Shown here: in pieces, positions 34,696-43,571 of the stretch
Numbering within the stretch: position 1 is the first letter of the stretch
Layout: the number at the start of each line of letters is the position of its first letter
NCBI GenBank assembly: GCA_035286465.1
Contig: DATEDF010000105.1
Coordinates: 62,001-126,000 of the forward strand
Reading direction: 5' to 3'
Source of the DNA: Fen-1231 sp035286465
GTDB taxonomy: Bacteria > Gemmatimonadota > Gemmatimonadetes > Gemmatimonadales > Gemmatimonadaceae
Length of the DNA: 64,000 bases
The notes under the pieces: generated by a model
Told to the model about the DNA's origin: nothing
The model's database searches: none
What the model saw: only the letters and a program-made list of their open reading frames with translations
Program-made: the position numbers and the translations under genes

Positions 34696-35627
34696 GGTTT
34701 CTCCGCCTCCACGACGATCGCCGTCGTGTTCGCGGCCCTGAGCTTCTCCGCCACTCGCACGGCATCGTCGCGCGTGGGATAGCGTCCGATGCGCACGCGA
34801 TACGGCTTTCCGGCCGTCACGCGCGCGGCGTAGCCGCGCGCGACCAGCCGCTGCGCGAGACGCTCCGCGACTTCCCTCGTCGCATACGCCGCCACCTGCA
34901 CCGACCACGTTCGCGTGCGGGCCGCGGCGCCCGGCGCCGCGCGTGCACCCGCTGCGGCCCGCGCCGCCGACTGCGCCCTTGCGATCGAGTCCGCTCTCGC
35001 GACGGAGTCCACGCGGGCCGCGGAATCGGCGCGCGCCGAATCCGCCGCGCGCTGAAGCTCGCCGCACGGCCGCGAGTAGTACGCAATCTGGTTCGCTAGC
35101 TCCACGTCACCACTCGCCACGCGTGCCCTGGCGTCCGCAAGCGACGCGCACGCCGGTCCCAGGGCGCCCTCGTCGAGCAGCACGCGCCCCATCCAGTACG
35201 CGCCCTGCACGCGCGAGACGCCGGTGGCGTGCTCCAGCGCGAGCCGCTCGAGGTGCCGCTTCGCCGCCGCCCGGTCTCCACGGGACAGCTCCAGCTGCGC
35301 GAGCCGGAGCAGCGCATCCTCCGCGCGTGGCGACGTCGAGAACTCGACAGCGAGACGGAGGTAGTCGCGCCGCGCCTGCTCCGCCGTCTCCGCCAGCGTG
35401 GCCCGCCAGAAGAGCGCCTCGATGTACGGCCGCGAGCCGTTCGGTGAGACCGCCAGAACCGAGTCCACCAGCGCGCGCCCGGCCGCGACGTCGCCGTCGT
35501 TCACCAGCCGCTGCACGCGGCGAAATGCCGAATCCGAAGCGCTCGCCTGCCCTCCCTGCGCCGCACCGGGCTGCGTCAGGGCGCACGAGAGAAGGACCCC
35601 GATCAACGCACCGCGGAAACTAGACAT
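34692..35627 (-). CDS. Secreted TPR-like protein with C-terminal SPOR domain
   Basis: 311 residues. A signal peptide (FRGALIGVLLSCALTQPGAA) is followed by TPR/Sel1-like helical repeats (about 30-190: ALFWRATLAETAEQARRDYL, ALLRLAQLELSRGDRAAAKR). A low-complexity linker of Ala-Arg-Ala-Asp-Ser type units follows. The SPOR domain at the C-terminus reads WSVQVAAYATREVAERLAQR to YRVRIGRYPTRDDA. SPOR domains bind denuded septal glycan, so a division-site or envelope role is likely. It lies in the run holA - SPOR - mutS. The ATG at 35627 is preferred to an upstream TTG (35636). Confidence 0.85.
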   Translation of the reverse strand: MSSFRGALIGVLLSCALTQPGAAQGGQASASDSAFRRVQRLVNDGDVAAGRALVDSVLAVSPNGSRPYIEALFWRATLAETAEQARRDYLRLAVEFSTSPRAEDALLRLAQLELSRGDRAAAKRHLERLALEHATGVSRVQGAYWMGRVLLDEGALGPACASLADARARVASGDVELANQIAYYSRPCGELQRAADSARADSAARVDSVARADSIARAQSAARAAAGARAAPGAAARTRTWSVQVAAYATREVAERLAQRLVARGYAARVTAGKPYRVRIGRYPTRDDAVRVAEKLRAANTTAIVVEAEKP

Positions 35628-35657
35628 GGCGGCCAAGGCCGGTCCCCGACCGATTGC

Positions 35658-36713
35658 TCACGCGGCGGCGCGACGGCCCCTGCCGACAGCCATCGCCAGG
35701 AGCAGTGACTTCAGCAGCTGCACGTCCGATGAGACGCGCGTCTCCTTCAGCGACGCATCCGCGGCGAGCAGGAGCTCGAGGGCTCGATCCACCGACGCGT
35801 CATCCCAACGGCCGACCGCCTGCACCCACGCCGCCACCGCCTCGCCCCACGGCCGCCCTGCCAGCGAGGCCGGGTTCTCGCGCAACAGGCCGATCAGTTC
35901 CCGTTCGAGGCGCTGCGGCGGGAGCCCTCGCGAACGCGCCGCGAGCGCCCACCCGATCGCGAGCGTCTGCGTCGTCAGCGCCATGACGACCGACACGGCG
36001 GTCGTCTTCGGCTGCGCCAGAACCCGCTCGAGCAGCGCGACCGCGCCCGCGGCGTCGCGCCGGGCGGCTCGATCGAGAAGATCACCGAGCGTCTCGCCGT
36101 GGCGAACGCCCACCACCGCACTGACCGCCGACTCGTCGATCGTCCCGCCGTTCGCATAGCTCCGCAGCTTGTCTAGCTCGCCCGCGATGAGCGCCAGGTC
36201 GTTCCCCGTCGCGCCGCACAGGAGCGCCGTCGCCCCGGGTGTGATCGTGGCGCCGAGCGAGGTCGCACGACGCGCAACCCACTTGGCGAGCTCGTCCTCC
36301 GTGAGCGGGCGAAAATCCACGGCCGCCGCCCGGTCGAGAAGCGTCGCGTCCGGCTTCGCTCCCGCCGCGGCAACAAGGAGGAGCACGGTGTCCGCCGCCG
36401 GGCGCTCGAGATAACGCTCGAGTACGGCACGGACATCCTTCCTGAGCCCGGTAACGTCCCGGATGACCACGACGCGCCGCTCTGCCATCACCGGCAGCGC
36501 ATCAAGCGCCTGTCGCAGGGCCGCAGCGTCCAGATCGGCACCGCGACGCACCTCGAGATTGAAGTCGCGCGTGGCGGCGTCCGTGGCGCGCTCGACCACG
36601 GCGCGCACCTTCTCCTCCTTCAGAAACTCGTCGTCGCCGTGGAAGAGATAGACGCGGTCAAAGCTCCCGCTTTCGAGCGCCGTCTTGAGGACGCGCATCG
36701 CCACCGAAGGCAT
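35658..36713 (-). CDS. holA: DNA polymerase III delta subunit
   Basis: 351 residues. Delta opens the sliding clamp within the clamp loader. It starts RVYLFHGDDEFLKEEKVRAV, typical of HolA. Domain I also has ALPVMAERRVVVIRDVTGL and LLDRAAAVDFRPLTEDEL. The middle region shows LLCGATGNDLALIAGELDKL and a C-terminal helical collar (VDRALELLLAADASLKETR, then LLKSLLLAM). Two start codons (36713 and 36698) are near-equivalent. It lies between the anti-sigma and SPOR genes, 21 nt from each. Confidence 0.92.
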   Translation of the reverse strand: MPSVAMRVLKTALESGSFDRVYLFHGDDEFLKEEKVRAVVERATDAATRDFNLEVRRGADLDAAALRQALDALPVMAERRVVVIRDVTGLRKDVRAVLERYLERPAADTVLLLVAAAGAKPDATLLDRAAAVDFRPLTEDELAKWVARRATSLGATITPGATALLCGATGNDLALIAGELDKLRSYANGGTIDESAVSAVVGVRHGETLGDLLDRAARRDAAGAVALLERVLAQPKTTAVSVVMALTTQTLAIGWALAARSRGLPPQRLERELIGLLRENPASLAGRPWGEAVAAWVQAVGRWDDASVDRALELLLAADASLKETRVSSDVQLLKSLLLAMAVGRGRRAAA

Positions 36714-36734
36714 GCGCGGAATATACTGCGCCTC

Positions 36735-37031
36735 TCAGCGCAGAACGGCCATCCTCAATGGAGCGTGCGCGCGCGCCAGGGGCAGCGACGCCGGGATGAG
36801 CCGCGCGGGACTGCACGGTGCCAGTCGCTGTCTCAGTCGGGCGCGAAATCCCGCCGATGGCTGAATCCCCCCGAGGCTTCGTGCCACCATGAGTCCGCGC
36901 CGCAGGGATACGTCGAACCGCGCGCAGCCTTCGCAGATCCCGACGTGTTGGCGCATCTCCGCCACTGCGCCGCTCGGCAACGTGGCATCGAGATACTCGA
37001 GATGTCGACGGCGGAAAGTCGTGCAGTCCAT
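36735..37031 (-). CDS. Zinc-finger anti-sigma factor (soluble)
   Basis: 98 residues. The zf-HC2/ZAS motif is MRQHVGICEGCARF (H28-x3-C32-x2-C35), with a further Cys at position 3, so all four zinc ligands can be assigned. There is no transmembrane helix; the tail is short and basic. It follows the sigma gene by 89 nt on the same strand and probably binds it. Soluble ZAS proteins often act as redox or metal sensors; that role is inference here. Confidence 0.8.
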   Translation of the reverse strand: MDCTTFRRRHLEYLDATLPSGAVAEMRQHVGICEGCARFDVSLRRGLMVARSLGGIQPSAGFRARLRQRLAPCSPARLIPASLPLARAHAPLRMAVLR

Positions 37032-37120
37032 CGGGTAGGGGTGGGTCGCTTACGGTACCCGCTCACCTCAGCCGGGTTCCGCCCCCCACGCCCACCTCCT
37101 ACGCGATGGCCAAACGCACG

Positions 37121-37762
37121 CTATCGCAACGCAGGCTCGATGATCTCCGCAAAGGAGTTCCGGGCCCGGTTCAGCCGCGACTTCACGGTGCCCAGATTGC
37201 AGCGCGTGATCGTGGCGATCTCTTCGTACGAGCGCCCTTCGATCTCGCGAAGCACGAACACTTCGCGATGATGCTCCGGCAGCCGTGCCACGGACTGCTC
37301 GACCAGTTCCTTGATGTTCCGCCTCCGGAACTCGTCGTCGGGCCGAGCGGAGGGATCCTCGAACTCCAGGGGCCGCTCATCGTCGTCCCAGTCCTGCGTG
37401 ATGGAGGTGAAGAGGACCAGCGGGTTCCGCGCGCGATTGCGCAGTTCGTTCTTCGCCAGGTTCGACGCGATGGTGTAGATCCAGGTGGAGAACTTCTTCG
37501 AACGGTCGAAGCGGCCCAGGTGCCGATGGACGCGAATAAAGACTTCCTGCGTCAGGTCCTCCGCGCGCTCGCGGTCGCCGACGACACGGTTGATGAAGTT
37601 CAGCAGTCGCGTCTGATAACGTTCCACCAGCACGTCGAAGCTACGCAGTTCGCCAGCCAGATACGCGTTGACCAGTGCGGTGTCCTCGAGCGCTCGCAGC
37701 TCCGCGATCCCTCGCGGTCTGTCGAGCTGCCGCATCCCTGTTCTGAGCGCCGCACGCTCCAT
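37121..37762 (-). CDS. RNA polymerase sigma factor, ECF (RpoE-like)
   Basis: 213 residues. Region 2 is clear: LVERYQTRLLNFINRVVGDR, AEDLTQEVFIRVHRHLGRFD, and STWIYTIASNLAKNELRNRA. Region 4 follows: LPEHHREVFVLREIEGRSYE, then an HTH ending GTVKSRLNRARNSF. It resembles group RpoE/ECF02 factors more than the sigma at 8765-9292. The ATG at 37762 has GAGG 8 nt upstream; a GTG three codons earlier is an alternative. The 183-bp upstream gap is relatively AT-rich and probably holds the promoter for the ten-gene run that ends with queF. Confidence 0.93.
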   Translation of the reverse strand: MERAALRTGMRQLDRPRGIAELRALEDTALVNAYLAGELRSFDVLVERYQTRLLNFINRVVGDRERAEDLTQEVFIRVHRHLGRFDRSKKFSTWIYTIASNLAKNELRNRARNPLVLFTSITQDWDDDERPLEFEDPSARPDDEFRRRNIKELVEQSVARLPEHHREVFVLREIEGRSYEEIATITRCNLGTVKSRLNRARNSFAEIIEPALR

Positions 37763-37954
37763 CTGGACCACCTCTGCTCGGCTGAGTAGGAGAATCCCGC
37801 CGATAACCAGTGCAGAAGGCGTGCCGTTGACATCTGGGTCGTGCCGCCGAGTGAAGTCGTTTTAGAACAATGAGTTGCGAACTTGTCTCCGCCGGCCGCT
37901 GTCCTGCGGTTGGGAGCGATGCGTCCTCGAAACGGGACACTTTCCCTACTATTC

Positions 37955-38542
37955 TTATCGTCCGCGCTTCGTGCCGGCAGCCTGTTCCTTCTCGAGGCTG
38001 GCGCGAAAGCCGGCGGCGTAGAGAAGCCCGAGCGCCGTCTTCGCATCGCAGATCTCGCCGCGCTCGACCATTGCGAGCGCGCGTGAGAGCGGCAGGGTCG
38101 TGACCTCCATGAACTCGTCGCGCTCTCGCCGCGCGTCTCCTCGCGTGAGGCCGGTCGCCAGAAAGAGGTGGATCCGTTCGTCGCTGAACCCCGGCGTCGT
38201 GTACGTCGAGGTCAGAAACGTCAGCTGCGCTGCGGAGCATCCGGTTTCTTCGGCCAGCTCTCGGCGGGCGCAGTCTGCCGGCGCCTCCCCCGGATTGAGC
38301 CGCCCGGCCGGGATTTCATAGAGAAACCCGTCGGCCGCGTATCGGTACTGCTTGATCAACAGCACCTGCGGGTCGGCGGCGGCGGGGTCGCTGAGAAACG
38401 GCACCACCGCGCTCGCGCCGGGGTGTCGCACGATCTCGAGCTCACCCATGCTCCCGTCGGGGAATCGCACCGTGTCCACGTCGAGGTTGATGACTCGCCC
38501 CGAGTGGATGCGCTCGCTCTTCACGCGCGTCTCGTCCTTCAC
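37955..38542 (-). CDS. Nudix hydrolase, ADP-ribose pyrophosphatase-like
   Basis: 195 residues. The Nudix box is complete: G-R-L-N-P-G-E followed by CARRELAEETGC, which supplies the catalytic Glu cluster. The N-terminus (RVINLDVDTVRFPDGS, IVRHPGASAVVPFL, QYRYAADGFLYEIPAG) matches ADP-ribose pyrophosphatases, which clear ADP-ribose or related nucleotide sugars. GTG start, overlapping the stop of the upstream M16 gene as GTGA, so the gene belongs to the peptidase operon. Confidence 0.93.
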   Translation of the reverse strand: MKDETRVKSERIHSGRVINLDVDTVRFPDGSMGELEIVRHPGASAVVPFLSDPAAADPQVLLIKQYRYAADGFLYEIPAGRLNPGEAPADCARRELAEETGCSAAQLTFLTSTYTTPGFSDERIHLFLATGLTRGDARRERDEFMEVTTLPLSRALAMVERGEICDAKTALGLLYAAGFRASLEKEQAAGTKRGR

Positions 38543-39906
38543 GGGGTTGTCCCGTCGGCGTCTGCGTCGTGGACTTCGACGGGGCCGAGGCCGAGGCGCT
38601 CGAGCGGCTCGCGGACCGCCCCTGCGTCGCCGACGGCAAGCACCAGCAACTCCTCTGGATGGAGGTGGGCTTCCGCCGCCCGGTGAACATCTGCCGCGGT
38701 GACCGCGCGCACCCGTTCCCGATAGCACCCGTAGTAGTCGTCGCCGAGCCCGTAGACCTCCGCGGTCGCGATCGCTTCCGCCACCGCTTGCGTCGTCTCG
38801 TAGCGAATCGGAAAGACGCCGTCGAGATACGCGGTCGCGAGCGAGAGCTCGTCGTCACCCACCGGCTCCGTCCGCAGCGTCGCGATCTCCCGGAGGATCT
38901 CCCGCGCCGCGGCATCGGTCACGTCGGTCCTCACGGCCGTCGAGACGACGAACGGACCCTCGTGCCGTCGCCAGTCGAACGCGGAGCGCGCTCCGTAGGT
39001 GAAGCCGTTCCGTTCGCGCAGGTTCAGATTGATGCGCGACGAAAAGAGCCCGCCCAGCAGCGCGTTCATGACGAGGATCGGGAAGTAGTCGGGGTGCCGT
39101 CGCCGTACACCGCGGTGTCCCACGCGCAGCTCGGTCTGCGGTGCATCAGGCCTGTTCACGACACACACGCGCCGTGCCCGTCCGTTGGTGCGATCGTCTA
39201 CCGCGCATGTCGCCGGCGGCACCCCGCGCCACGTGTCCAGGACGCGTTCGGTCAGCGCGATGGCGTGCTCGGCCTCCACGTCGCCCGCGAAGATCAGCGT
39301 GGTCGCGCCCGGGACATACCGCTCGCGATGAAACCCCCGCAACCGATCCGCGCTGAGGCGGCGCACGGAGTTCGCGCTTCCGCCCGCCGGCACCGAGTAC
39401 CGCGAGCGCTCGGCGAAGAGAAACTCCGCGAACTTGTCGTTGGCGAGTCCCCGCGGCTCTGCCTGCTGCTGCAGCAGCTCCGCCAGTCGCTCGGTCTTCA
39501 GCCGCTCGACGTCGCGCTCGCCGAACGCGGGCGCGGTCAGCGCTTCAGCCAGCAGCGCGAGGACCCGTTCCAGACGCGCCGGCGTCACCGTGACGTACAC
39601 CATCGCGCTGTCCCAATCGCAGCCGACGCCGAGCCCGGTCCCAAGAAGCTCGAACTGCTCGGTGAGGGCCACACCGTCTCGCCCGGTCGTGCCCTCCGCA
39701 AGCCCGAGCGCAGTGAGCGATGCGGTGCCTTCCGCGCCTGCGGAGTCGCACACCGCACCGGCGTCAACGAGCGCCAGGACCGTCACGAGCGGGAGTCGCG
39801 GCATGCGCGCGACCGCGACGCCGAGACCGTTCGCGAGGCGCGCGCGGTGCACCGCGGGAAACGCGTACGCGCGGGGCGCTCCTCCCTGGGGTCGCGGAGC
39901 CGTCAT
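38539..39906 (-). CDS. M16-family peptidase homologue without the zinc motif (non-catalytic partner)
   Basis: 455 residues. The two M16 halves are recognisable: ARLANGLGVAVARMPRLPLV near the start, YVPGATTLIFAGDVEAEHA, and in the second half the substrate-binding segment with GGLFSSRINLNLRERNGFTY. Where active members have HxxEH, this one reads TALGLAEGTTG, so it cannot bind zinc. In bacterial and mitochondrial pairs, such a subunit combines with an active one. It starts at TGATG over the stop of the active partner; a GTG 3 nt upstream is an alternative. It is followed by the overlapping Nudix gene. Confidence 0.9.
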   Translation of the reverse strand: MTAPRPQGGAPRAYAFPAVHRARLANGLGVAVARMPRLPLVTVLALVDAGAVCDSAGAEGTASLTALGLAEGTTGRDGVALTEQFELLGTGLGVGCDWDSAMVYVTVTPARLERVLALLAEALTAPAFGERDVERLKTERLAELLQQQAEPRGLANDKFAEFLFAERSRYSVPAGGSANSVRRLSADRLRGFHRERYVPGATTLIFAGDVEAEHAIALTERVLDTWRGVPPATCAVDDRTNGRARRVCVVNRPDAPQTELRVGHRGVRRRHPDYFPILVMNALLGGLFSSRINLNLRERNGFTYGARSAFDWRRHEGPFVVSTAVRTDVTDAAAREILREIATLRTEPVGDDELSLATAYLDGVFPIRYETTQAVAEAIATAEVYGLGDDYYGCYRERVRAVTAADVHRAAEAHLHPEELLVLAVGDAGAVREPLERLGLGPVEVHDADADGTTP

Positions 39907-41192
39907 CACGCGGGCCCACTGCCTGCGGCATCGCGCGGCACGTACACCAGTGAGATCCGATTGTCCTCACCGAGTGACTGACCGACGAACGCGTCCACCG
40001 CCTCCGCGGTGACCGCGTGGTACCGGCCCGTCTGCGCATTCACCAACGACGCGTCACCGAAGTACGTGGCGAACCGTGAGAGTCGGTCCGCGCGTTCACC
40101 GGCGGACTGCATCGCTCCCGTGAGATCCGTCTCGATCAACGCCATCGCACGCTCAACCTCGGCCTGCGTCACGCCTGCCGCCCGGAGCTCTTCCACCTCT
40201 TCCGCAACCGCCGCCTCGAGCTGCTCCACACGCACCCCCGGCCTCGCCGTGGCATCGACGATGAGCAGGTCGCTCCCCTTGGCGAGGTCGAACGTGAACG
40301 CGCTCGTTTCCGACGCGAGTTCGCGATCTCGCACGAGCGAGCGGTAGAGCCGGCTTCCGCGGCGCATCCCCAGCACGGCCCCCGCGATGCTGGCGACATA
40401 GTAGGCGGGAGTGCCGAATGCCGGTGAGCGAAAGGCGAGAAACAGGCGGGGCAGCATCACGTCGTCCTCGACGACCTGCCGCCGCCATCCCCCGAACTGC
40501 GCCGGCACTTCCATCGCCGGGAGCGGCGGCTTCCCCGCGCCACGCGCAAGGGACCCGAAATATCGCTCGACGAGCGTCCGTGCTTCCGCCGCCTCGAAAT
40601 CGCCCGCGATGCTCAGCACCGCATTGTCGGGCGTGTAGTAGGTCTGGAAGAACTGCACGACGTCGTCCAGGCTCGCCGCGCTCAGGTCGTCCATCGAGCC
40701 GATGAGCGAGTGGTGAAACGGGTGAGAGGGCGGAAATGCCAGGGCCGGCAGCTTCTCCCACCACGTGCCGTACGGCTGGTTGTCCATGGACCACTGCCGC
40801 TCGTTCTTCACGACATCGCGCTGCGTGTCGAGTTTTTGCTGGGTCATCGCCGGCAGCAGCGCACCCATCCGGTCGGCCTCCAGCCAGAGCGCCAGGGCGA
40901 GCTGATTCGACGGCACCGTCTCGAAGTAGTTCGTGCGGTCGAGCCACGTGGAGCCGTTCAACGTGCCGCCCGCGCGCAGGATGAGCTCGGAGTGCTCGTT
41001 CGCCCCGACGTGTGCGGAACCCTGAAACAGCATGTGCTCGAACAGGTGCGCGAACCCGGTGCGTCCGATGCGCTCGTTCGCCGAGCCCACGTGATACCAG
41101 AGATTCACTGCGACGATCGGTGCGGAATGGTCCTCGGACAGCGTCACACGGAGACCGTTGGCCAGTTCGTACGACGCGACCGGGATCTGCAT
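39906..41192 (-). CDS. M16-family zinc peptidase (catalytic partner)
   Basis: 428 residues. The inverted zinc motif is present: FAHLFEHMLFQGS (HxxEH near 46-50), and the third ligand, a Glu about 75 residues later, lies in LDTQRDVVKNERQW. The rest has the M16 features YFQTYYTPDNAVLSIAGDFE-type segments and VAEEVEELRAAGVTQAEVER in the second half. These enzymes degrade or process short peptides and form a clam-shell with a partner, here the next gene. No signal peptide is evident. A 51-nt gap separates it from the beta-CASP gene. Confidence 0.93.
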   Translation of the reverse strand: MQIPVASYELANGLRVTLSEDHSAPIVAVNLWYHVGSANERIGRTGFAHLFEHMLFQGSAHVGANEHSELILRAGGTLNGSTWLDRTNYFETVPSNQLALALWLEADRMGALLPAMTQQKLDTQRDVVKNERQWSMDNQPYGTWWEKLPALAFPPSHPFHHSLIGSMDDLSAASLDDVVQFFQTYYTPDNAVLSIAGDFEAAEARTLVERYFGSLARGAGKPPLPAMEVPAQFGGWRRQVVEDDVMLPRLFLAFRSPAFGTPAYYVASIAGAVLGMRRGSRLYRSLVRDRELASETSAFTFDLAKGSDLLIVDATARPGVRVEQLEAAVAEEVEELRAAGVTQAEVERAMALIETDLTGAMQSAGERADRLSRFATYFGDASLVNAQTGRYHAVTAEAVDAFVGQSLGEDNRISLVYVPRDAAGSGPA

Positions 41193-41243
41193 CCGCGCAA
41201 GCTACGTTCGAGGAATGCGCACGCGGAAGCCTGCGGGCACCCG

Positions 41244-42638
41244 TCAGAACTCGGCGCGCTCGCCTGGTGGGGGACAGTGCACATGATAGCCGGACGTGTT
41301 GAGGGAACGAGCAAGCGCATCCTGCGCGTCGGGTTCGCCGTGGACGAGCCAGACATCGCCGAGCGCGGGCGAGGTGCGGCGCACGGCATCGAGCCAGCCC
41401 GTGAGCTCCGCGCGTCCCGCGTGGGCGCTGTACCCGTTAAGCACCTCGACCCGCGCGCGCAGCGGCACGTCCTCTCCGTACACCTTGAGGATCGGTTGCC
41501 GCTCGACGATGCGCCTCCCGAGCGTGTGTTCGGCCATGAAGCCCACGACGAGCACCGTATTCCGCGGATCGCTGGCGCCGTTGAGCAGGTGGTGGAGAAT
41601 GCGTCCGGACTCCGCCATCCCGGACGCCGCGATCACAACCATCGGTCCGAGCTGCGCGTTGAGTGCCTTCGATTCCTCCACGCTCTCCGTGTGGCGCAGG
41701 AGCGGAAACCGGAAGAGGTGGTCGTTCTTCCCGTCGTGCGCGTGGACAAACGGTTCCGCCGGATCGTAGAGCTCCGCGTGTCGCTCGAACGCACGCGTCG
41801 CCTCGCTGGCCAGCGGACTGTCGATGACGATCGGCAGCTGAGGAATCGCACCGTCGTCCACCAGCCGGTGAAGATCGTAGACCAGCTCCTGTGTCCGTCC
41901 CACGGCGAACGCCGGGATGAGCACGCGGCCGCCGCGCGCCGCCGCCTCCCGCACGATGCGCCCGAGTTCGGCTGTCGCGTCCTGGACGCTTGCGTGATCC
42001 CGGTTCCCGTACGTGCTCTCCATGATCACCGTCTGGGCCCGCGCCGGTGGCGCGGGGTCGCGGATGATCGGCAGGCCGGCGCGCCCGATGTCGCCGGAGA
42101 ACACGAGTCGCCGGGTCGCTCCGCGTTCCGTGCAGTCCAGCACGACGGTCGCCGAGCCCAGAATGTGGCCGGCTTCGACAAACGTCGCGCGCACTCCCGG
42201 CACGACGTCGAAGGCGGCGGCATACGGCTCACTCCGCATGAGCTCCATCGTCCGCGCGACGTCGGAGGCGCTGTAGAGCGGCTCCGCGTGCGCCCGCTTC
42301 CGGCGTGCGAGGAACTCCGCGTCCTTCGACTGAATATGCGCCGCGTCCGCAAGCATCACCGCGCAGAGGTCGCGCGTCGCCGCCGTCGTGTGGATCGCGT
42401 TCCGGTATCCGCGGCGCGTAAGCAGTGGCAACCGCCCGGCATGATCAATGTGCGCGTGCGAGAGCACGACGGCGTCGATCTGCCCGGCCTCCACCGGAAG
42501 CCGTGCGTTCTTCACCTGGGTGTCGGCGCGTCTCCCCTGGAACAGCCCGCAGTCGAGCAGGATCGTCCGCCCGCCGAGGCGCACGATGTGGCACGAACCG
42601 GTGACCTCACGCGCGGCGCCGTGGAACTCGATCTGCAT
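41244..42638 (-). CDS. Beta-CASP metallo-beta-lactamase ribonuclease
   Basis: 464 residues. Metallo-beta-lactamase motifs are VVLSHAHIDHAGRLP (motif 2, HxHxDH), EAGHILGSATVVLDC, FSGDIGR and a C-terminal GYSAHAGRAEL. The beta-CASP and RMMBL regions are visible (VIMESTYGNRDH, VIDSPLASEATRAFERHAEL, IAASGMAESGRI). These are the features of CPSF73/YSH1-like RNA nucleases found in many bacteria. The ATG at 42638 gives the conserved start QIEFHGAAREVTGSCH; a GTG six codons upstream is possible. It heads the peptidase/Nudix run. Confidence 0.93.
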   Translation of the reverse strand: MQIEFHGAAREVTGSCHIVRLGGRTILLDCGLFQGRRADTQVKNARLPVEAGQIDAVVLSHAHIDHAGRLPLLTRRGYRNAIHTTAATRDLCAVMLADAAHIQSKDAEFLARRKRAHAEPLYSASDVARTMELMRSEPYAAAFDVVPGVRATFVEAGHILGSATVVLDCTERGATRRLVFSGDIGRAGLPIIRDPAPPARAQTVIMESTYGNRDHASVQDATAELGRIVREAAARGGRVLIPAFAVGRTQELVYDLHRLVDDGAIPQLPIVIDSPLASEATRAFERHAELYDPAEPFVHAHDGKNDHLFRFPLLRHTESVEESKALNAQLGPMVVIAASGMAESGRILHHLLNGASDPRNTVLVVGFMAEHTLGRRIVERQPILKVYGEDVPLRARVEVLNGYSAHAGRAELTGWLDAVRRTSPALGDVWLVHGEPDAQDALARSLNTSGYHVHCPPPGERAEF

Positions 42639-42710
42639 AGACGGTGTGTGCCCCACCCGGCGCGTGCGGCGTCGGGTGTGCGGGTCGCGCCGGCGTCCCG
42701 GAGCGTCCGC

Positions 42711-42887
42711 CTAGCGCTCTGGCTCCGCGCGCCGCGAAAAAACGATCGTCAGCCGTGTCGCGTCCTGCGTCATCATCGCGGGCTCCCAGCCGCCGCGGCT
42801 CCGCTCGTTCAACAGATCCGTGAGCGCATCCTCGTCCTCGCGCGTCTGGCGCGAGCGCCGCAGCATGACGGCCTGGTATTCTTTCAT
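42711..42887 (-). CDS. Small DUF4177-like protein (58 residues)
   Basis: The minus strand encodes MKEYQAVMLRRSRQ and ends VFSRRAEPER. The pattern is a short strand (YQAVML), a helix (DALTDLLNERSRGGWE) and a closing strand with a basic end (RLTIVFSRR), as in DUF4177 proteins, whose hallmark is the LxELxxxGWE segment. Function unknown. It lies between the beta-CASP gene and the divergent upp gene, whose ATG is 28 bp away. The intact frame and family-like pattern support a real gene; no ribosome-binding site is obvious. Confidence 0.65.
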   Translation of the reverse strand: MKEYQAVMLRRSRQTREDEDALTDLLNERSRGGWEPAMMTQDATRLTIVFSRRAEPER

Positions 42888-42914
42888 GACCGCGAAAATA
42901 CTAGGTTCAGCACC

Positions 42915-43571
42915 ATGCCCACCACCCCCACCGGGCCGCCCACGGGAACGCTCTCACTCGTGCGGCACCCGCTCGTGCAGCACAAGCTGACGCTGCTGCG
43001 TGACCGGCGCACGCCGACGAAGATCTTCAAGGAACTCGTCGACGAGATCGCCATGCTCATGGCGTACGAGGCGACGGCGGACCTCGCGCTCGAGGAGACC
43101 GAAGTGGAGACGCCGCTGGAGCACACGATCGGCCGGCGCGTCTCCGGGAAGAAGCTGACGCTGGTGCCCATTCTCCGCGCCGGCCTCGGAATGGTCGAGG
43201 GAATCCTCAAGCTTGTGCCGTCGGCGCGCGTCGGACACATCGGCCTCTACCGCGACCACGAGACGCTCAAGCCCGTGGACTACTACTTCAAGGTGCCCGG
43301 CGACACTTCGGAGCGCGACTTTCTCCTGCTGGACCCCATGCTCGCCACCGGAGGGAGCGCCGTCGCGGCCATCGACTCGCTCAAGCGTGCGGGAGCACAA
43401 CGCATCCGCTTTCTCTGCCTCGTCGCCTCTCCCGCCGGGGTCGCCCGCGTCCACGAGGCGCATCCGGACGTTCCCATCATCTGCGCTGCACTTGACCGTG
43501 AACTCGACGAGCACGGGTACATCCTTCCCGGGCTGGGCGACGCAGGCGATCGCCTCTTCGGCACGCGATAG
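42915..43571 (+). CDS. upp: Uracil phosphoribosyltransferase
   Basis: 218 residues. It makes UMP from uracil and PRPP (pyrimidine salvage). Landmarks are the start VRHPLVQHKLTLLRD, VPILRAGLGMVEGILKLVPS, the Arg/Tyr-rich loop IGLYRDH, the PRPP site DPMLATGGSAVAAI (about 138-151) and the uracil-binding C-terminus PGLGDAGDRLFGT. About 14 extra residues precede the usual N-terminus. It is convergent with nothing; a 210-bp spacer follows. Confidence 0.97.
   Translation: MPTTPTGPPTGTLSLVRHPLVQHKLTLLRDRRTPTKIFKELVDEIAMLMAYEATADLALEETEVETPLEHTIGRRVSGKKLTLVPILRAGLGMVEGILKLVPSARVGHIGLYRDHETLKPVDYYFKVPGDTSERDFLLLDPMLATGGSAVAAIDSLKRAGAQRIRFLCLVASPAGVARVHEAHPDVPIICAALDRELDEHGYILPGLGDAGDRLFGTR

Noticed and set aside
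37772..37954. ECF-type promoter upstream of the RpoE-like sigma gene
   Set aside because: The region is AT-richer and has partial matches to GGAAC/TCTAA-like boxes, but none with convincing spacing.
40710..42914. Long open frame continuous with and upstream of upp
   Set aside because: It overlaps the M16 and beta-CASP genes on the other strand; the conserved Upp sequence begins only at the ATG at 42915.
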